Assembly: GCA_019828545.1 (NCBI GenBank)
Contig: JACVRA010000305.1
Location: 1-64,000, forward strand
Length of the DNA stretch: 64,000 bases
Reading direction: 5' to 3'
Source of the DNA: Paracamarosporium sp. OC-R06-R3
Lineage: Eukaryota > Ascomycota > Dothideomycetes > Pleosporales > Didymosphaeriaceae
This document shows positions 1 through 11,774 of this stretch, one piece after another. The stretch's first letter is position 1, and every line of letters starts with the position of its first letter. Made by a program: the position numbers and the translations under genes. The notes under the pieces were generated by a model. The model was not told the origin of the DNA and did not search any database. It worked only from the letters and a program-made list of their open reading frames with translations.

Positions 1-453
1 AATTGACCTCACTCCCAAGAAATCTTGTGATAGTAGCATGTTTTGGTGTATCTACAGTACAAAGTTGCTGGCTGATCGAGCTTGTTGGGGTGTGGCATGA
101 GCTGACGCGTGGCACGAGCTGCCAAGAATCGGTACTTCTTGCGGTATGGTCGGCAAACCCTAACCTCATCACCAGCAGAATCCCGATTCCCCACGGGGTG
201 AATATGGGACTAATGTGCTCCAGAACAGGGATTCACTAGCAAATATGGTAGATAACCTCTCTTTCGTTTCCAGCGCCAATGGGAGACGGTTTGATAGAGA
301 AAGGTCAGAAGCACGGCCGCGGCTTCAGCTTCGAGTACAAAATCCTCGTTCTCGCTGCTCCAGAGGGTATTTCCTAGAAGGCTCTTCATCGTCTCGAGAA
401 TAGGAACTTTACTTCCTTGATAACTCTTTCTTGTCCCGTTGGTACTCTGAATC
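1..453. other. Left-edge intergenic sequence
   Basis: No coding exon can be supported here. Short open frames exist on both strands but none has recognisable domains. The right part is the presumed promoter and 5' leader of the transporter that starts at 454. Confidence 0.5.
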
Positions 454-2120
454 ATGTCACGCGACATCAAGGATAACCCGACCGCGCTTCATTTTGACAC
501 CTCGCCTGGAAAATTGGAACGCGGCGTTGAAACCATCGAGAACGTCCCTATCGAGGCTGCCGAAAATTTCCAATATGGCCCGAATGGTTTTCGGGGCATC
601 TTCAGCTCAGGATTTGTATTTGGCGCATGCTTTCTCGCTTCTCTAGGTGGCTTCTCTTTTGGTTATGACCAAGGTGTCATATCCATCATCAATGTGATGC
701 CTCAGTTCCATGAGGTATTTCCGAGGGCAGAAAGTGAGTTTGGTAAAGGCTTCATGACGGGAATGCTCCTTTTTGGTGCCTTCATTGGGTGTCTCTTCAT
801 GCCATACCTAGCAGACAAAATCTCCAGGAAGTGGGCACTCACTGTTTGCGTTGTTATTTTCGATGTCGGGGCTATCATCCAGACTTGTTCTAAGGATTAT
901 GGCACATTGGTGGCGGGTAGGACGATTGGTGGTATCGGAGTGGGCACTTTGGCTATGGTATGTCTTATTCCGCATATATGGGCGACTGCAGCGACTTATG
1001 CTCTTAGGGTGCTCCCCTTTACATCTCCGAGATAGCCCCATCGAATATTCGTGGTATACTATTGGTACTCGAGTCAGTTTCGGTAGTCCTAAGCGTCGTA
1101 GTAGCCTTCTGGATCACGTTTGGCACACGTTTCTTGGAGGGGGAGATCGCTTTCCGTCTCCCTCTAGGCCTTCAGATGGTGTCGGCAACTGCTGTAGGAT
1201 TGGGGATTCACTTCTTTCCCTACTCACCACGCTGGTTGGCGCTTGCTGGTCGCAGTGATGAGTGCCTTACAAGCCTTACTAAACTGCGACAACTGCCTCC
1301 TTCCGACCAAAGGGTTCAGACAGAATACACCGGTATCATAATCGAAATTGAGTTCCAGAGGACTATTCAAGAGCAGAGGCACCCTGGCGTCAAAGGTCCG
1401 AAACTTGAGCTGTACCAGTGGCTAGCGCTATTCAACCGCCGGAACATTCGAAGAACAATTGTAGGGGTAGGAGTCATGTTCTTCCAACAATTCAGCGGGA
1501 TCAACGCATTTATCTACTACGCCCCCACACTCTTTGAGTCCATCGGTCAATCTCCAGAGATGTCGCTGATCATGTCTGGTATCTTCAATATCCTCCAGCT
1601 GGTCGCCGTTACCATATGCTTTGTTATAATTGATAACGTTGGTCGACGTCCACTCGCCATCTTCGGTGGGTTTGGCACTGCAGGGGCATACATTATCATT
1701 TCTGTTCTATCGGCTCTCTACTCGGAAGACTGGTCAGCCCATACATCCGCTGGTTGGGCCTGCGTTGCCATGGCTTTCATTTTCATCCTTATCTACGGAG
1801 TTTCGTATGCGCCACTCGGCTGGGCGCTTCCGCCAGAGGTGTATTCCAACAGCGACCGCTCCAAAGGTGTTGCTTTGTCCGTAGCCGTCAACTGGCTATG
1901 CAATTTCATGATTGGCATTGCTACACCGCCTATGCTGGCAAGCATTGGCTACGGGACGTATATCTTTTTTGCAGTCTGGTGTCTCCTATCAGGCTTCTGG
2001 GCTGTATTTCTGCTACCTGAGACGAAGGGTAAAACTCTTGAGGAGATTGACGATCTGTTCGGGGACACTTCGGGGCTAGAAGAGCAGGAGATCATGAGGT
2101 CTATCGTGCAGCAGCACTAG
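454..2120 (+). CDS. MFS sugar/quinate-type transporter
   Basis: Plasma-membrane sugar porter of the major facilitator superfamily, probably taking up a sugar or sugar acid by proton symport. Two exons, 454-957 and 1008-2120, join in frame across a GTATGT...TTAG intron. After a polar N-terminus of about 50 residues come the sugar-porter signatures: a glycine-rich first helix with GYDQGV, GRTIGGIGVG, PLYISEIAPSNIRG directly after the splice, a PYSPRW variant of the PESPR motif, QQFSGINAFIYY, DNVGRRP and PETKGKTLEEID near the end. Length (about 520 residues) is normal. It stands next to an oppositely oriented lactonase gene and a Zn2Cys6 regulator, which suggests an inducible catabolic group. 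The substrate cannot be told from sequence. Confidence 0.9.
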
Positions 2121-2713
2121 ACGCATCCTTGGTAGATGACTGTCATGAATTGAGCATTGCATCGCGGTTGCTTGTCGTTCTTATCTATCATGCTTAACTA
2201 AGATTACAAGTATAAATTGAACTTTCTGTATTTAAGTTATTCTAGTAAACCTTTACTACTATATACTATTCTTCGTCCACGATTCATGCCGCTTCTGTAC
2301 AAAGGCGTAGAGATGGCTAGTAAATTTTATGAAACGAGCATTTGGACACCTCTGCAGCCGGTGCCGCTCAACATCAAAGTTGTATCATCCGTTACAGGAG
2401 CCATGTAATTCGAAGTTCATCCTTACTACTAAGAATGGGGGATGTCTGACACCTCGTGCTACGTTGCGGCCGAGGGGAGCTTCACGAAGAGAGCAAAAAG
2501 TGATAATGGATCAACAGGGATAGACAGTCATATGTACGCTGAAGGCATAGAGGGGAACCTTCTTTAACGTAGTACCGACTAGAGAACCTTAGAGTAGTTT
2601 TAATGTTCATAGTGTTAAGCGTATATTGGCTAAATCTGTATATGAAACAGTAGTATCCAAACTAACGCCAGTATAGAATACAACACGTACATATAGACAA
2701 TATTTTACCACTT
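2121..2713. other. Intergenic 3' flank between convergent genes
   Basis: AT-rich spacer between the ends of the transporter and the lactonase genes, which converge here. It should hold both 3' UTRs and polyadenylation signals. I see no gene or repeat in it. Confidence 0.5.
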
Positions 2714-3643
2714 TTATTCCGAAGCTATCGTCGGTATCACTGTGGCCCCTCTGCAATGCCACTCCACATATTGTACGTTGCCTTCTAGACTGTCTGTGAT
2801 AAATAGAGTCTTTCCATCTTTTCCACCAAAACAGCAATTTGTAAAGTTGATGCCATTAGTACCTGACACTATTCGGGCTTTTGGTGTGCCATTGGCGTTG
2901 AGAACAAACACCGATCCCAGGCCAGGATCGCAGACAAATAGACTGCCTTCTTCGTCGACAACTAGCCCGTCAGGTCCTACATTGCCGAATCCCTGGTAGA
3001 ACAGGCCGACTTTGCTGGTAGTGCCATCAGCATGTAGAGGTAGTCTCCAGACTGCGTTTGCGCGTGTCATGGCCACGAAAAGAAAGCGTTCATCGCAAGA
3101 AAGAGCCAGACCGTTCGGCGATACGCCATTCGAGACCAGAGTATCGAGCTTACCATCTGGTGATAGTCGATACACCCTACCAGTCGGGTCCGTTAATCCT
3201 GTTTGGCCTTGATCTGTAAAATACAAATTTCCCGCTTTGTCGAAAATGAGATCGTTCGGGCCCTTGAAGCGTTCTAAGTTTTTCCTGGTCATCCGATTCG
3301 AAATCTTCCCAGTTACGGGATCGAATGTCAAGATGCCTTGTTTGTAGTCGGCGATCGCAATTCTACCATCTGGATCAACGGCAAGACCGTTGGGTTCACC
3401 ATCCCATTCCACTGCAACCGTGACTTCTTTGTCCGGCGATATGCGGAGAATGCGACCGTAGGGAATATCAACAATGTAAAGGTCACCTGACGTGGTATAT
3501 AGAGGCCCTTCAAGGAAGATGTTTTGAAAGGGCCGACTAAATCCACCACGCCAGTCTGTTATACGATCTTTGCATCTTATTTCGTCGGGGATCCGGACAT
3601 ATAGTGATGCGGTAATGGTTGGCGGGACAGGGTAGAAGTTCAT
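2714..3643 (-). CDS. SMP-30/gluconolactonase-like lactonase
   Basis: Six-bladed beta-propeller metal-dependent lactonase (SMP-30/gluconolactonase/LRE family), about 309 residues in one exon. Metal and active-site positions are visible: Glu45 in FLEGPL, Asn85 in GEPNGLAVD, Asn130 in GPNDLIFD, Asn177 in SPNGLA and Asp225 in GPDGLVVD. No signal peptide is evident, so a cytosolic enzyme is likely. Family members open aldono-lactones, for example in fungal L-rhamnose or galactose-type oxidative pathways. The neighbouring transporters, hydroxyacid dehydrogenase and aldolase remnant fit such a route. The start at 3643 is the first ATG giving a normal family length; an upstream in-frame extension begins only at a GTG. 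Exact substrate unknown. Confidence 0.85.
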   Translation of the reverse strand: MNFYPVPPTITASLYVRIPDEIRCKDRITDWRGGFSRPFQNIFLEGPLYTTSGDLYIVDIPYGRILRISPDKEVTVAVEWDGEPNGLAVDPDGRIAIADYKQGILTFDPVTGKISNRMTRKNLERFKGPNDLIFDKAGNLYFTDQGQTGLTDPTGRVYRLSPDGKLDTLVSNGVSPNGLALSCDERFLFVAMTRANAVWRLPLHADGTTSKVGLFYQGFGNVGPDGLVVDEEGSLFVCDPGLGSVFVLNANGTPKARIVSGTNGINFTNCCFGGKDGKTLFITDSLEGNVQYVEWHCRGATVIPTIASE

Positions 3644-3868
3644 GACTGAGTTGCGTAAATGAACTTGGAGTCTTTGGACGGATGTTGCTAAGGAGAAGTT
3701 CGAGTTCAAGCACACTGTTCGGTGTCGTTTTCGCGCGCCGACTGGTATTGAGAGGCGTTCTTAGGAGCCACGTGATTCGGAGCGGGGCCGATTACGGAGC
3801 AAAAGCGCAGGCCTCCGTACTCCCGTCTCCACCACCCCAACACGACCCTTGCTATCTTCACCTCACAC

Positions 3869-5977
3869 ATGCCATCCAGCACAGCGGCGGACACGTCCGA
3901 AGTCTGGAACACGACTGCCAGCGACCATCTCGCTCGCACACTGGCTGGATTGCAGCTTCCAGCCTGCCAGAAATGTCGGCTTCGGAAGGTCCGATGCGAC
4001 CGAGCAAGTCCAAAGTGCGCTAATTGCGCCAAAGGCAAGGTTGCCTGTATCATCATTGACCCCGAGACGGGTGAACAATATGCGCGACATTATCTCCGGC
4101 AGCTTGAAGAAGAGGAGGTCACGTTGAAGGCTAGGCTGAGCGACTGTGCGATTCCGTCATATGACCCGCCAAACGCTCTTCCTTCTGAGAATGATGGCCA
4201 GATAGAAGGTCCATTGACAGGGGGTAGCACGACCTCGCACAACTATTATGTTGGCGACGGAAGTGGCTTGGGGTTTTTGCATAACATTCTTTCCGACTCA
4301 AGATGGCAGGAACATCGTGTCCGGATCATGCACCAGCTGGCCGCACGCCCAACAATCCAGAGACAGCATGTCCAGCCAAATCCTTTGCCCTCACTCCCCG
4401 AAGCAGAGGCACTTGTGGAAAATTATTTCACTCGATTCCACATTCATCACACGTTTCTCTTGCGCCATGAAGTATTGGACATCTTTAATCGGGTGTACTC
4501 TCCTGCAGTGGAAAACCCTATCACCATTCAAGATCGCTTCCGCTTGTTCATGGTATTTGCTATCAGCGCCACAACCAGGCATCGCGCCGGCCTTAGTGCT
4601 GAGGATCCGTACGGCTATTTCAAGGCCGCTGAAGGATGCCTTGGGGGCATCCCCTTAATCAAGGATCTTGATGCCGTCCAAAACTTGCTCTTGATTGCTC
4701 GTTTTGGCATGTACCATCATATCGGCACCTCTCTCTGGGAAATATCGCAAGTATGCATGCGCCAGTGTATTGAATGGCGCCTGCATATGCCACGCTTAAT
4801 TACACTCGATCCTCTTAGGGAACAGCACCGTCGGCGCATCTTCTGGGAGTGCTACATTCTCGACCGTTATAGTTCGGGCATTCTAGGACGACCATTCGCT
4901 ATACCGGAGGATGATATCAGTGTAGGTCTACCGATTGATGTCGATGACGAGACCTTGATGGCTTCTGCGGCCACAACACTCGATGAAATTCGGGGAAATA
5001 CCAGTTCTAGTCCTACAGAACTCTCAATATTCATACACTGCATTAAGCTTCGACAAATTAGCTCGCGTATCCATACAAAGTTCTATACAGGCCCTGGTTT
5101 GGATATCCAGTCCAATGGGGTTGCAAGGCCGGGTCGATCATCGCGTAACTTCTCAATAGGACATGTCTATACGTACTTCGTTCGTTTCCAAGCGGAACTA
5201 GAAGCATGGCGCTTGACAGCTCCAATATACCCAAACCCAAGGTCGCTTTACGAACGACCGGAGTGGCACGACTTCTTGCATGAGAAAGATTTGATGCTGC
5301 TGGCTAGAGGCGCTTTGCATAACATACCTCCTCGTTCACTCATTGCTATTGGGGTTCTGAAGGCAGTATTCAATGCATGCTACCGGTCTGCCAAACAAGT
5401 CATCGAGCTATACGCCAACCTAATGGACAAGCGTGCCATTACATGGACTCGGAGTTATTTTCAAGTCATATTCACTGCTGGGCTCACTCTCATCTATTGT
5501 CTCAACCTTGATGTGGTCAAAGCCGATGCAGCCGAATCAGAAATTCACCAATCTCTCAAAACCTGCCAGAGAATATTACAATTCTTTAGGGAGAAGATGC
5601 CTGACGCTGGGTCTTTTACATTGGCATTCGAGTTGTTGAAAACGGAGTGCGTTAAACCCCGCATTTCTACAAGCCAAGAGGTGCTCCATGCAGAAGATGC
5701 GATATCCTTCGAGCCATCAAATCCAGACCAGGCATCGTCGGCTACTGAAATACACAATGTCGATTTGGGCTCTTTGGCGGACCCCGTGATCATGCCAGAT
5801 ATTCAGTACAATCCTTTTATTGATCCACAACTATATGACTTGAACACAGCGAATCTAAATGTTGGGTTTACGGAAGACTTTAATCTGATGACACAACTGG
5901 AAGCGGGACTGGGCGAGTACGCATGGGATTGGATTCCAATGGACGAGAACTTCTCGGACCAGATGCCTATACATTGA
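3869..5977 (+). CDS. Zn2Cys6 fungal transcription factor
   Basis: Single-exon regulator of 702 residues. The binuclear zinc cluster is complete: Cys33, Cys36, Cys43, Cys50, Cys53 and Cys60. It is followed by a short Glu-rich linker likely to form the dimerisation coil, and a fungal-specific middle homology region (residues about 180-420, with features such as RRRIFWECYILDRYSSGILGRPFAIPEDDI). The acidic C-terminus ends in DWIPMDENFSDQ and may be an activation segment. It starts 225 bp from the divergent lactonase gene, sharing its promoter, and ends 4 bp before the hydroxyacid dehydrogenase stop. It is the likely local regulator of the catabolic island. Confidence 0.9.
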   Translation: MPSSTAADTSEVWNTTASDHLARTLAGLQLPACQKCRLRKVRCDRASPKCANCAKGKVACIIIDPETGEQYARHYLRQLEEEEVTLKARLSDCAIPSYDPPNALPSENDGQIEGPLTGGSTTSHNYYVGDGSGLGFLHNILSDSRWQEHRVRIMHQLAARPTIQRQHVQPNPLPSLPEAEALVENYFTRFHIHHTFLLRHEVLDIFNRVYSPAVENPITIQDRFRLFMVFAISATTRHRAGLSAEDPYGYFKAAEGCLGGIPLIKDLDAVQNLLLIARFGMYHHIGTSLWEISQVCMRQCIEWRLHMPRLITLDPLREQHRRRIFWECYILDRYSSGILGRPFAIPEDDISVGLPIDVDDETLMASAATTLDEIRGNTSSSPTELSIFIHCIKLRQISSRIHTKFYTGPGLDIQSNGVARPGRSSRNFSIGHVYTYFVRFQAELEAWRLTAPIYPNPRSLYERPEWHDFLHEKDLMLLARGALHNIPPRSLIAIGVLKAVFNACYRSAKQVIELYANLMDKRAITWTRSYFQVIFTAGLTLIYCLNLDVVKADAAESEIHQSLKTCQRILQFFREKMPDAGSFTLAFELLKTECVKPRISTSQEVLHAEDAISFEPSNPDQASSATEIHNVDLGSLADPVIMPDIQYNPFIDPQLYDLNTANLNVGFTEDFNLMTQLEAGLGEYAWDWIPMDENFSDQMPIH

Positions 5978-5981
5978 TCCG

Positions 5982-7004
5982 CTACGTTGTAGCCGTTCGT
6001 ATGTAATCTGAAAGACGATCTATAGCTGCCATCGCCGTTTCCATCTGGGTTTGCGCGGTCGCAGCACCGACATGTGGCGTACTTACTACACGCCCGGTCT
6101 CCCACAATCCTCCGTAACGATCTTTCGTTGGAGGCTCTTGCTCGTGACAATCAAGGCCGGCACCCCATATAAGACTGTCCTTCAGCCCACGCTCTAAATC
6201 GGCCTCGTTGATGATGCCACCTCGCGCTGTGTTCACCAGAATGGCGTTTCTCCTCATTAATGTGAGCTCGCGATAAGAGATTAGATTTCTTGTCTGGGGC
6301 AAGAGCGGGATGTGCAGAGTGACAACATCTGAAGCTTCAAGAAGATCTTGAAGGGTCTCTGCTCGCTTGTGTGGAATGTCGCTCCACGCATCCTTAGGAA
6401 GCAACGGATCGTATGCGACAAGGTTACAACTGAGACCGCTCTGAAATATCCTCGCAACACGTTGACCAATATTGCCCATACCCACAATTCCAATAGTCTT
6501 CTGGCTAATGATCAAGCCTGAGCATTTCTCCTTTGGAATCACGTCGCCACGACTTTGTATTGCTGTTATTCGACCAACCTCACGAGCGACCGACGTCGTG
6601 AGTGTAAGAACTGTTTCTGCCACCGCTTGTGCATTCACACCTGGCGTGTTGAATATCTTGACACCGCGTTCCTTGCACGCCTCTGCATCAATCTTATCGA
6701 TTCCTGACGAACTTAGTTACAACCACTTCCTCTGCATGCGCTTGTCCATACCGACACCTTGTTTGCCAATAGCCTTTAGATTTGGACATGACTTGACGTC
6801 TTCGGCAGTCAAATATGATCCCCGTATCAGGAGGTACTCGGCCTTCTTCCGCCATTGTGAGTGCCGCGAATCGCCAGGCAAGACTGCATCGAACAAAGTC
6901 TGAGCGTGTTTGATTGCTTCGAGATGAAATGAATCCAGCAGATAGACTGTCGGCTTCTGAGATGCTGTAGATTCAGACACCAAATCGATACGTCCTGGGG
7001 CCAT
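5982..7004 (-). CDS. D-2-hydroxyacid dehydrogenase (PGDH-like)
   Basis: NAD(P)-dependent D-isomer-specific 2-hydroxyacid dehydrogenase of about 325 residues; such enzymes interconvert 2-oxo and D-2-hydroxy acids. Two exons join across a GTATGG...GTCAG intron near 6707-6756, giving GVG-IDKIDAEACKERGV at the junction. The Rossmann motif GIVGMGNIGQRVA, the arginine in NTARGGIINEADL, the glutamate in LDCHEQEPP and the histidine in STPHVGAAT form the expected catalytic and cofactor set. The start at 7004 (MAPGRID) is preferred over a slightly upstream in-frame codon. The gene converges tail to tail with the Zn2Cys6 gene. In this island it could act on a 2-oxo acid from sugar-acid breakdown; that is inference. 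Confidence 0.88.
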
Positions 7005-7513
7005 CTTGAATGTGGAAAGAATTCGAGTACACAAGGATTACAAAACCAGCAGATGCTAAGTAGACACCACGTCTCTTATGTGTAAGCTTTTATTAGCCGT
7101 GCACATGTCGCAAGCATCATGAAAGGTAATGATAAACCGGACATATCCCGAATCGATCTTCAGAATCCACCACATGATGTTCGTACCGAATTGTAAGTCG
7201 GGAGAGCGCGATGCAGATGCCCGAAGCGTCCGGATCATGTCCGGTGGCGCCACTCGGACGCTTCGGAGTCTAGCGGCCACCGTCTCGTAGAAGTTTTCGG
7301 CTGCAGTTCTCCACAAGTCCGGGGTCCCCACATGACTGCACGCGGAGGTATGGGCGTCGTCTCTGAATGTCAGCTACGGTAAGCTCGTACTAAGGGGAGG
7401 TGCCTCCTGACGCCTTTGCGCTTGTCTAGGGATACAAGTATCAGGGCTTTCGCCTCTCTTCCACGGCACTCCTAGTTCTCCTGTCGTCCATATCTTCCAC
7501 CACTCTATCAACG
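7005..7513. other. Divergent promoter region
   Basis: Spacer between the divergently transcribed dehydrogenase (leftward) and the second sugar transporter (rightward). No coding feature is supported; it presumably carries both promoters. Confidence 0.5.
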
Positions 7514-9278
7514 ATGGGTTCTGCAAAGGCGAGTCTTCTCAAAGGAACTGTTGACGCCGTCAAAGCATGTCCTCGTGAGATCTTCAACTTCTGGCTCTTC
7601 TTCTGCACGGCAGTATGGAGCTTTTCCGGTGTGGCCAAAGGGTTCGATGAAGGTTTGTATCGTCTACACGGAATGGCTGCTTCAGACTAATAGTTATTGT
7701 AGGTAACATCGCCTCTGTCGTCGTCATGAAGAGCTTCAAGCAGCGCTTTGGCCTCGATCACCAAACAGACGATCAATACGCAAATACCAAGGGTTGGATT
7801 GTCGCGATGGCGACAGCTGGTGCCGTTTTTGGTTGCCTTGCTTGTGTCAACCTTGTACAGCGGTTAGGAAGAAAGAACACTATGCTTGTGTTTACTCTCG
7901 TCTATATCGCGGGCATCTTTGGTCAAACCTTCAGCGGTGGAAGCCTTTCGGGTCTGTATGCCAGTCGCTTCATCGCGGGTATTGGTATTGGCACTACTAC
8001 GGTGATTCCATCCATCTATCTGACTGAAGTATGTCAAAACCATAACTCAGTTTGATGAGTGCTAACAGAACTGTCTAGATCGCTCCACGAAGCATTCGCG
8101 GGCTTATCACGCTGCAATACGCATGTTGCCAGCAGCTGGGGGTCGTCTTCGGCTTCTTCTTCAACTATGGTATCACCAAGCACAACGCTGGCACACAGCT
8201 CCAGTGGCAGCTTCCCACTGCATTGCAACTTATACCGGCCGTCATTTGGGGAATCGGCCTTTTGTTCACTCCGGAGTCCCCTCGATACCTACTTTCCAAA
8301 AATAAGCGCACCGAAGCGTTGAAGGTTCTTTCTGGTCTTCGGAAACTTCCCGAGAATCACCCGTACATTCAAGAGGAGTTCGCTGGCATTGAGTGGCAGC
8401 TCAACGCAGAGATTGAAGCTGTCAGTGGAGCCAGCGTCTGGGATTTGACCAAGGAAACGTTCACAGTCACTGAAAACCGTCGCCGTTTCGTTTTGATGTT
8501 CCTCTGCCATTTGTTTGGTCAGTGGTCAGGTGCAAATGCTATCACGCAGTATTCACCCACCATCTTCGGCTACCTCGGCATTGCGGGTGAGGAGGCCCGT
8601 TTCCTTGCAACCGGACTTTACGGGATTGTCAAATTCGTTTCAGTGCTCATATTCTCCATCTTCGTCATCGACTTCATTGGTCGACGACGCTCGCTCATCA
8701 CTGGAATCTGCCTTCAGATTGTGACGCTGACCTACGTTGGAGCATACCTCGGAGTAACGAACAACATGTCTACCGCAGATATCGAAGCTAGCTCAAGCGC
8801 AACAGCTGCTAGCAAGGCTTCGATCGTCGCAATTTTCCTCCATGCTGTAGCTTGGTCGATCGGGTGGTTTTCGATCCCATATCTCGTGTCCGCCGAAGTG
8901 TTCCCGATTCGTATCCGCTCACTCAATGTTTCCATTCTCATGGCTTTTCACTGGGCCTTCTATTTTGGCTGCTCGCGTGCCATGCCAAGTTTGCTTGCGG
9001 CGACCCATCGCTTTGGCGCGTTCGCATTCTTTGCCAGCATTTGCACTTGTTCCTTGATCTACGTGTTCTTTGCGTTGCCTGAAACAGCGGGAAGGTCTTT
9101 GGAAAGTATGGACAGGCTATTCGAGCGGCCTTGGTACACAGTCCGGCAGGTCGCGTACCCAACAGCGGCGGATTTGGCTGACGGAGGTCTTGGTGATGTC
9201 GAGAGGAAGATGGCCGACGAAGACCTCGACAAAGTGACCGAAGTACGAATTGAGTCTCAGATAAGCAAGGATCACTGA
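7514..9278 (+). CDS. MFS sugar transporter
   Basis: Sugar-porter family MFS protein of about 555 residues in three exons (7514-7652, 7703-8028, 8079-9278), with standard GT/AG introns that keep the frame. Signatures include a first helix ending in KGFDEGNIAS, RLGRKNTM, ASRFIAGIGIG, a YLTEIAPRSIRGL segment at the second splice, FTPESPRYL, FIGRRRSL and PETAGRSLESMDRLF. The residue pair after the first helix (GFDEGN) departs from the usual GYDQGV and resembles the L-fucose/L-rhamnose-type or quinate-type fungal subfamilies. It is the second transporter of the island and is followed by a further Zn2Cys6 gene. Substrate not determinable. Confidence 0.88.
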
Positions 9279-9588
9279 ACCATCAAGTGTTCAACTGGAG
9301 CGTTTGTATCGTGCCCCGCGATCAAGCGTTGAGGTCCGCTAGGAAGTCCGCTCTGCATCCATCAGTCACGTCGGCGATATTAGTATTGTGGCTATTGTAC
9401 ATAGTATATATATCTCCAAAATATATCTACATGGGAACATAATTACACTCATCGTGCTCCGGTACATTACCGTGTCGCGCAGTGTGTCAAAGCTCTTGGA
9501 CTAAAAGCAGCCAATCGGACCTTCCTATGGGCTATCGGACCGGTTCCGAGACTCCAATCTTCTCGTCTCCTACACCCCCACCCACAAC
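9279..9588. other. Intergenic spacer
   Basis: 3' flank of the transporter and promoter of the next regulator. A CGGTTCCGAGACTCC string just upstream of 9589 resembles the element found in the downstream cluster but lacks its terminal CCG. Nothing else recognised. Confidence 0.45.
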
Positions 9589-11543
9589 ATGTCCGCGCTT
9601 CGTTCACAAGCCTGCGAACGATGCTGGCGGCGAAAGCAAAAGGTATGGGGCCTTCCGGCTGTGCCCGGTTCTCGCTTTCTTACAAGTTTCAGTGTTCCCG
9701 AGATACTCCGGTTTGTGTCCAATGTCGCGACGCCTCCGCCACTTGTGTGCCGCGCGGCTTTGGTCCGACTTTGAACAATGGTGAAGTCGCAAGCGAAACC
9801 GGAATCGAGGCTTTGAAGGAAAGAATTCGTAGCATGCAAAGGCGCCTTCAGAATGATGGGCAGCACAGCTCGCCTACGAGGGCGCACATGCTTTCGCCTA
9901 GGAGCCAACCACCTCACCATGAGGTCGCAACCGATACCACAGATGCATCTCCGCCTAATACCCTCGCCAACCACAGTCGCCACGAGATGCAGGACGATGT
10001 AGCCTACCTGTCTCTATCGGCAATGGCAGAGCGTACTGACAGTCAAGTGTTACCAGCCGAGGGTCTGTCGTATTTGAGCATATTGTATGCGGCTACCGGA
10101 ATTTCTGGATCCGACCTTACGCTGCCTCTCAATGCCAACGAAGCCTTGACTGGTTCACTTGCTGAGCTCCGGCAGAGCAGATTGTCTGATGTAGACCTTA
10201 CGAGCAGCGAAATGTGTGCGGCATATAGGTATTACGTCGATATGATTGGCCAAACTTTCCCATACATGACCGCTACAGAGTTTACAGAAAGTCACGATAG
10301 TGTAACTGTGAGGCAAGACAGTAATGAAGGCTCACATTCACAGCCTAATGGAGAGCATCTCGCCATCGTATACCTTGGAACCGCAACTGGACTGCTACTG
10401 GGCACTCACTTTACCTACAAGGAAATGCTTGCCACAGACCTTGCACTTCGAGCTGTTCGTCTGATGGCAAAGGTCCTTGATTATCCTGGGAAACTTTCAG
10501 CTATACGTTGCCTTACGGCCCTGGTAGTCTTCTCGATGTACACTACCTTTGGAGGTTCAACTTGGCATCTGCTTGGCTTGACCATGACCCGCTGCATCTC
10601 TGCTGGTCTGCATACCGTTCGATTCTCCGACCATAGATCGGAAGATAATGAACAACGAGCTGGTAGTCGCTTGCTATGGACCCTGTATATTCTCGATACG
10701 TGAGTAATCAGCGAAAAGAGTAAAAGTCACTCAACACTCACCTATAGAAAGACATGTCAGCACCAGTCTTGATAGGCCGTTCTCTCTTAATGATCATGAC
10801 ATTATGGTTTCGGTACGTATATCAAATAGAAAGACATCACACTTTCCACTGACGCGTGAGATCAGCCGCCATCATCGCCGCGCTCCGGAGCAGATAGCGC
10901 GAATATGGAGGACGCAACGCTTCGATGTTTGATACAGCATGCACAGATGATAAGGTCTATTCATCAGGCCGTCAATTCTGAAGATGGTATCTTATGCCAT
11001 TACATCAACATTCGCCATTGGGCGGAAACCATACCCCCGCAAGCACGGATACAAAGAGACCGTGTCATCAATCTGTGCTCAACAGCATATGTCGAGCTAC
11101 TCCAAAATCAACACTACCTTAACGACCTAGATCGAGCAAGCATAATGAAACAGGTCACGGAAGTGTTCAGTTCCCACCTTGAGAAGATTGAAGAGCAGCT
11201 CAACAATCCACAGTCCGGTGCCATCGCAGGTCTTGAAGCGCTTCACATCTTTGCTATAGGTGTCATATTGGCAACACATCCAGATTCACGAAATTTCGGA
11301 GGCCCGCAACAGAGCAAAAACGTGCAGACTATAGCTTCTCAAGTTCAGACCAGCTTGACTTTGCTATCTACACGATACTCGATTGTGCGGGCGTATCGCG
11401 ATATCGTACTAGAATTGCAGCAGATGATTACAAACTCGGGCTCGACGGAAAAGCTTCGTTCACTTATCACCGTATCTGAGCTTGCTGTTCCAATCCAGCT
11501 TCAGAAGTTGATTCTCGGATTTGCGTCAGTTAACGAAGCTTAA
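9589..11543 (+). CDS. Zn2Cys6 fungal transcription factor
   Basis: Regulator of roughly 590 residues with at least three introns. The zinc cluster is split by the first intron: exon 1 gives ACERCWRRKQK and exon 2 (from about 9692) gives CSRDTPVCVQCRDASATC, restoring six cysteines. A short basic coil (EALKERIRSMQRRL) follows. The middle homology region includes LLWTLYILDT, and after an intron whose best acceptor is the CAG near 10759, DRPFSLNDHDIMVS. A further GTACGT...TCAG intron leads to PPSSPRSGADSANMEDATLRC. The island thus has two regulators, one per half. Frame is intact with these introns; the second acceptor is less certain than the others. Confidence 0.82.
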
Positions 11544-11774
11544 AATAAATTTTCACTGGTTCGCAGATCATATACGATCTACATAATACTCACGCAAATA
11601 GTTTACACGAATTTAAGACGTCTTTGATACAGGGATATAATCGAAGGAACATGTTTAGGAAGGAATAACAGATCTTTACTGGGCAACCCCATTCACTGCA
11701 GGAGATAACTCCTGAACAGTCACAATCGATGGCGCTTTCGCGCTATTTGAGGCCATGTCCCTCGAGCCATTGGT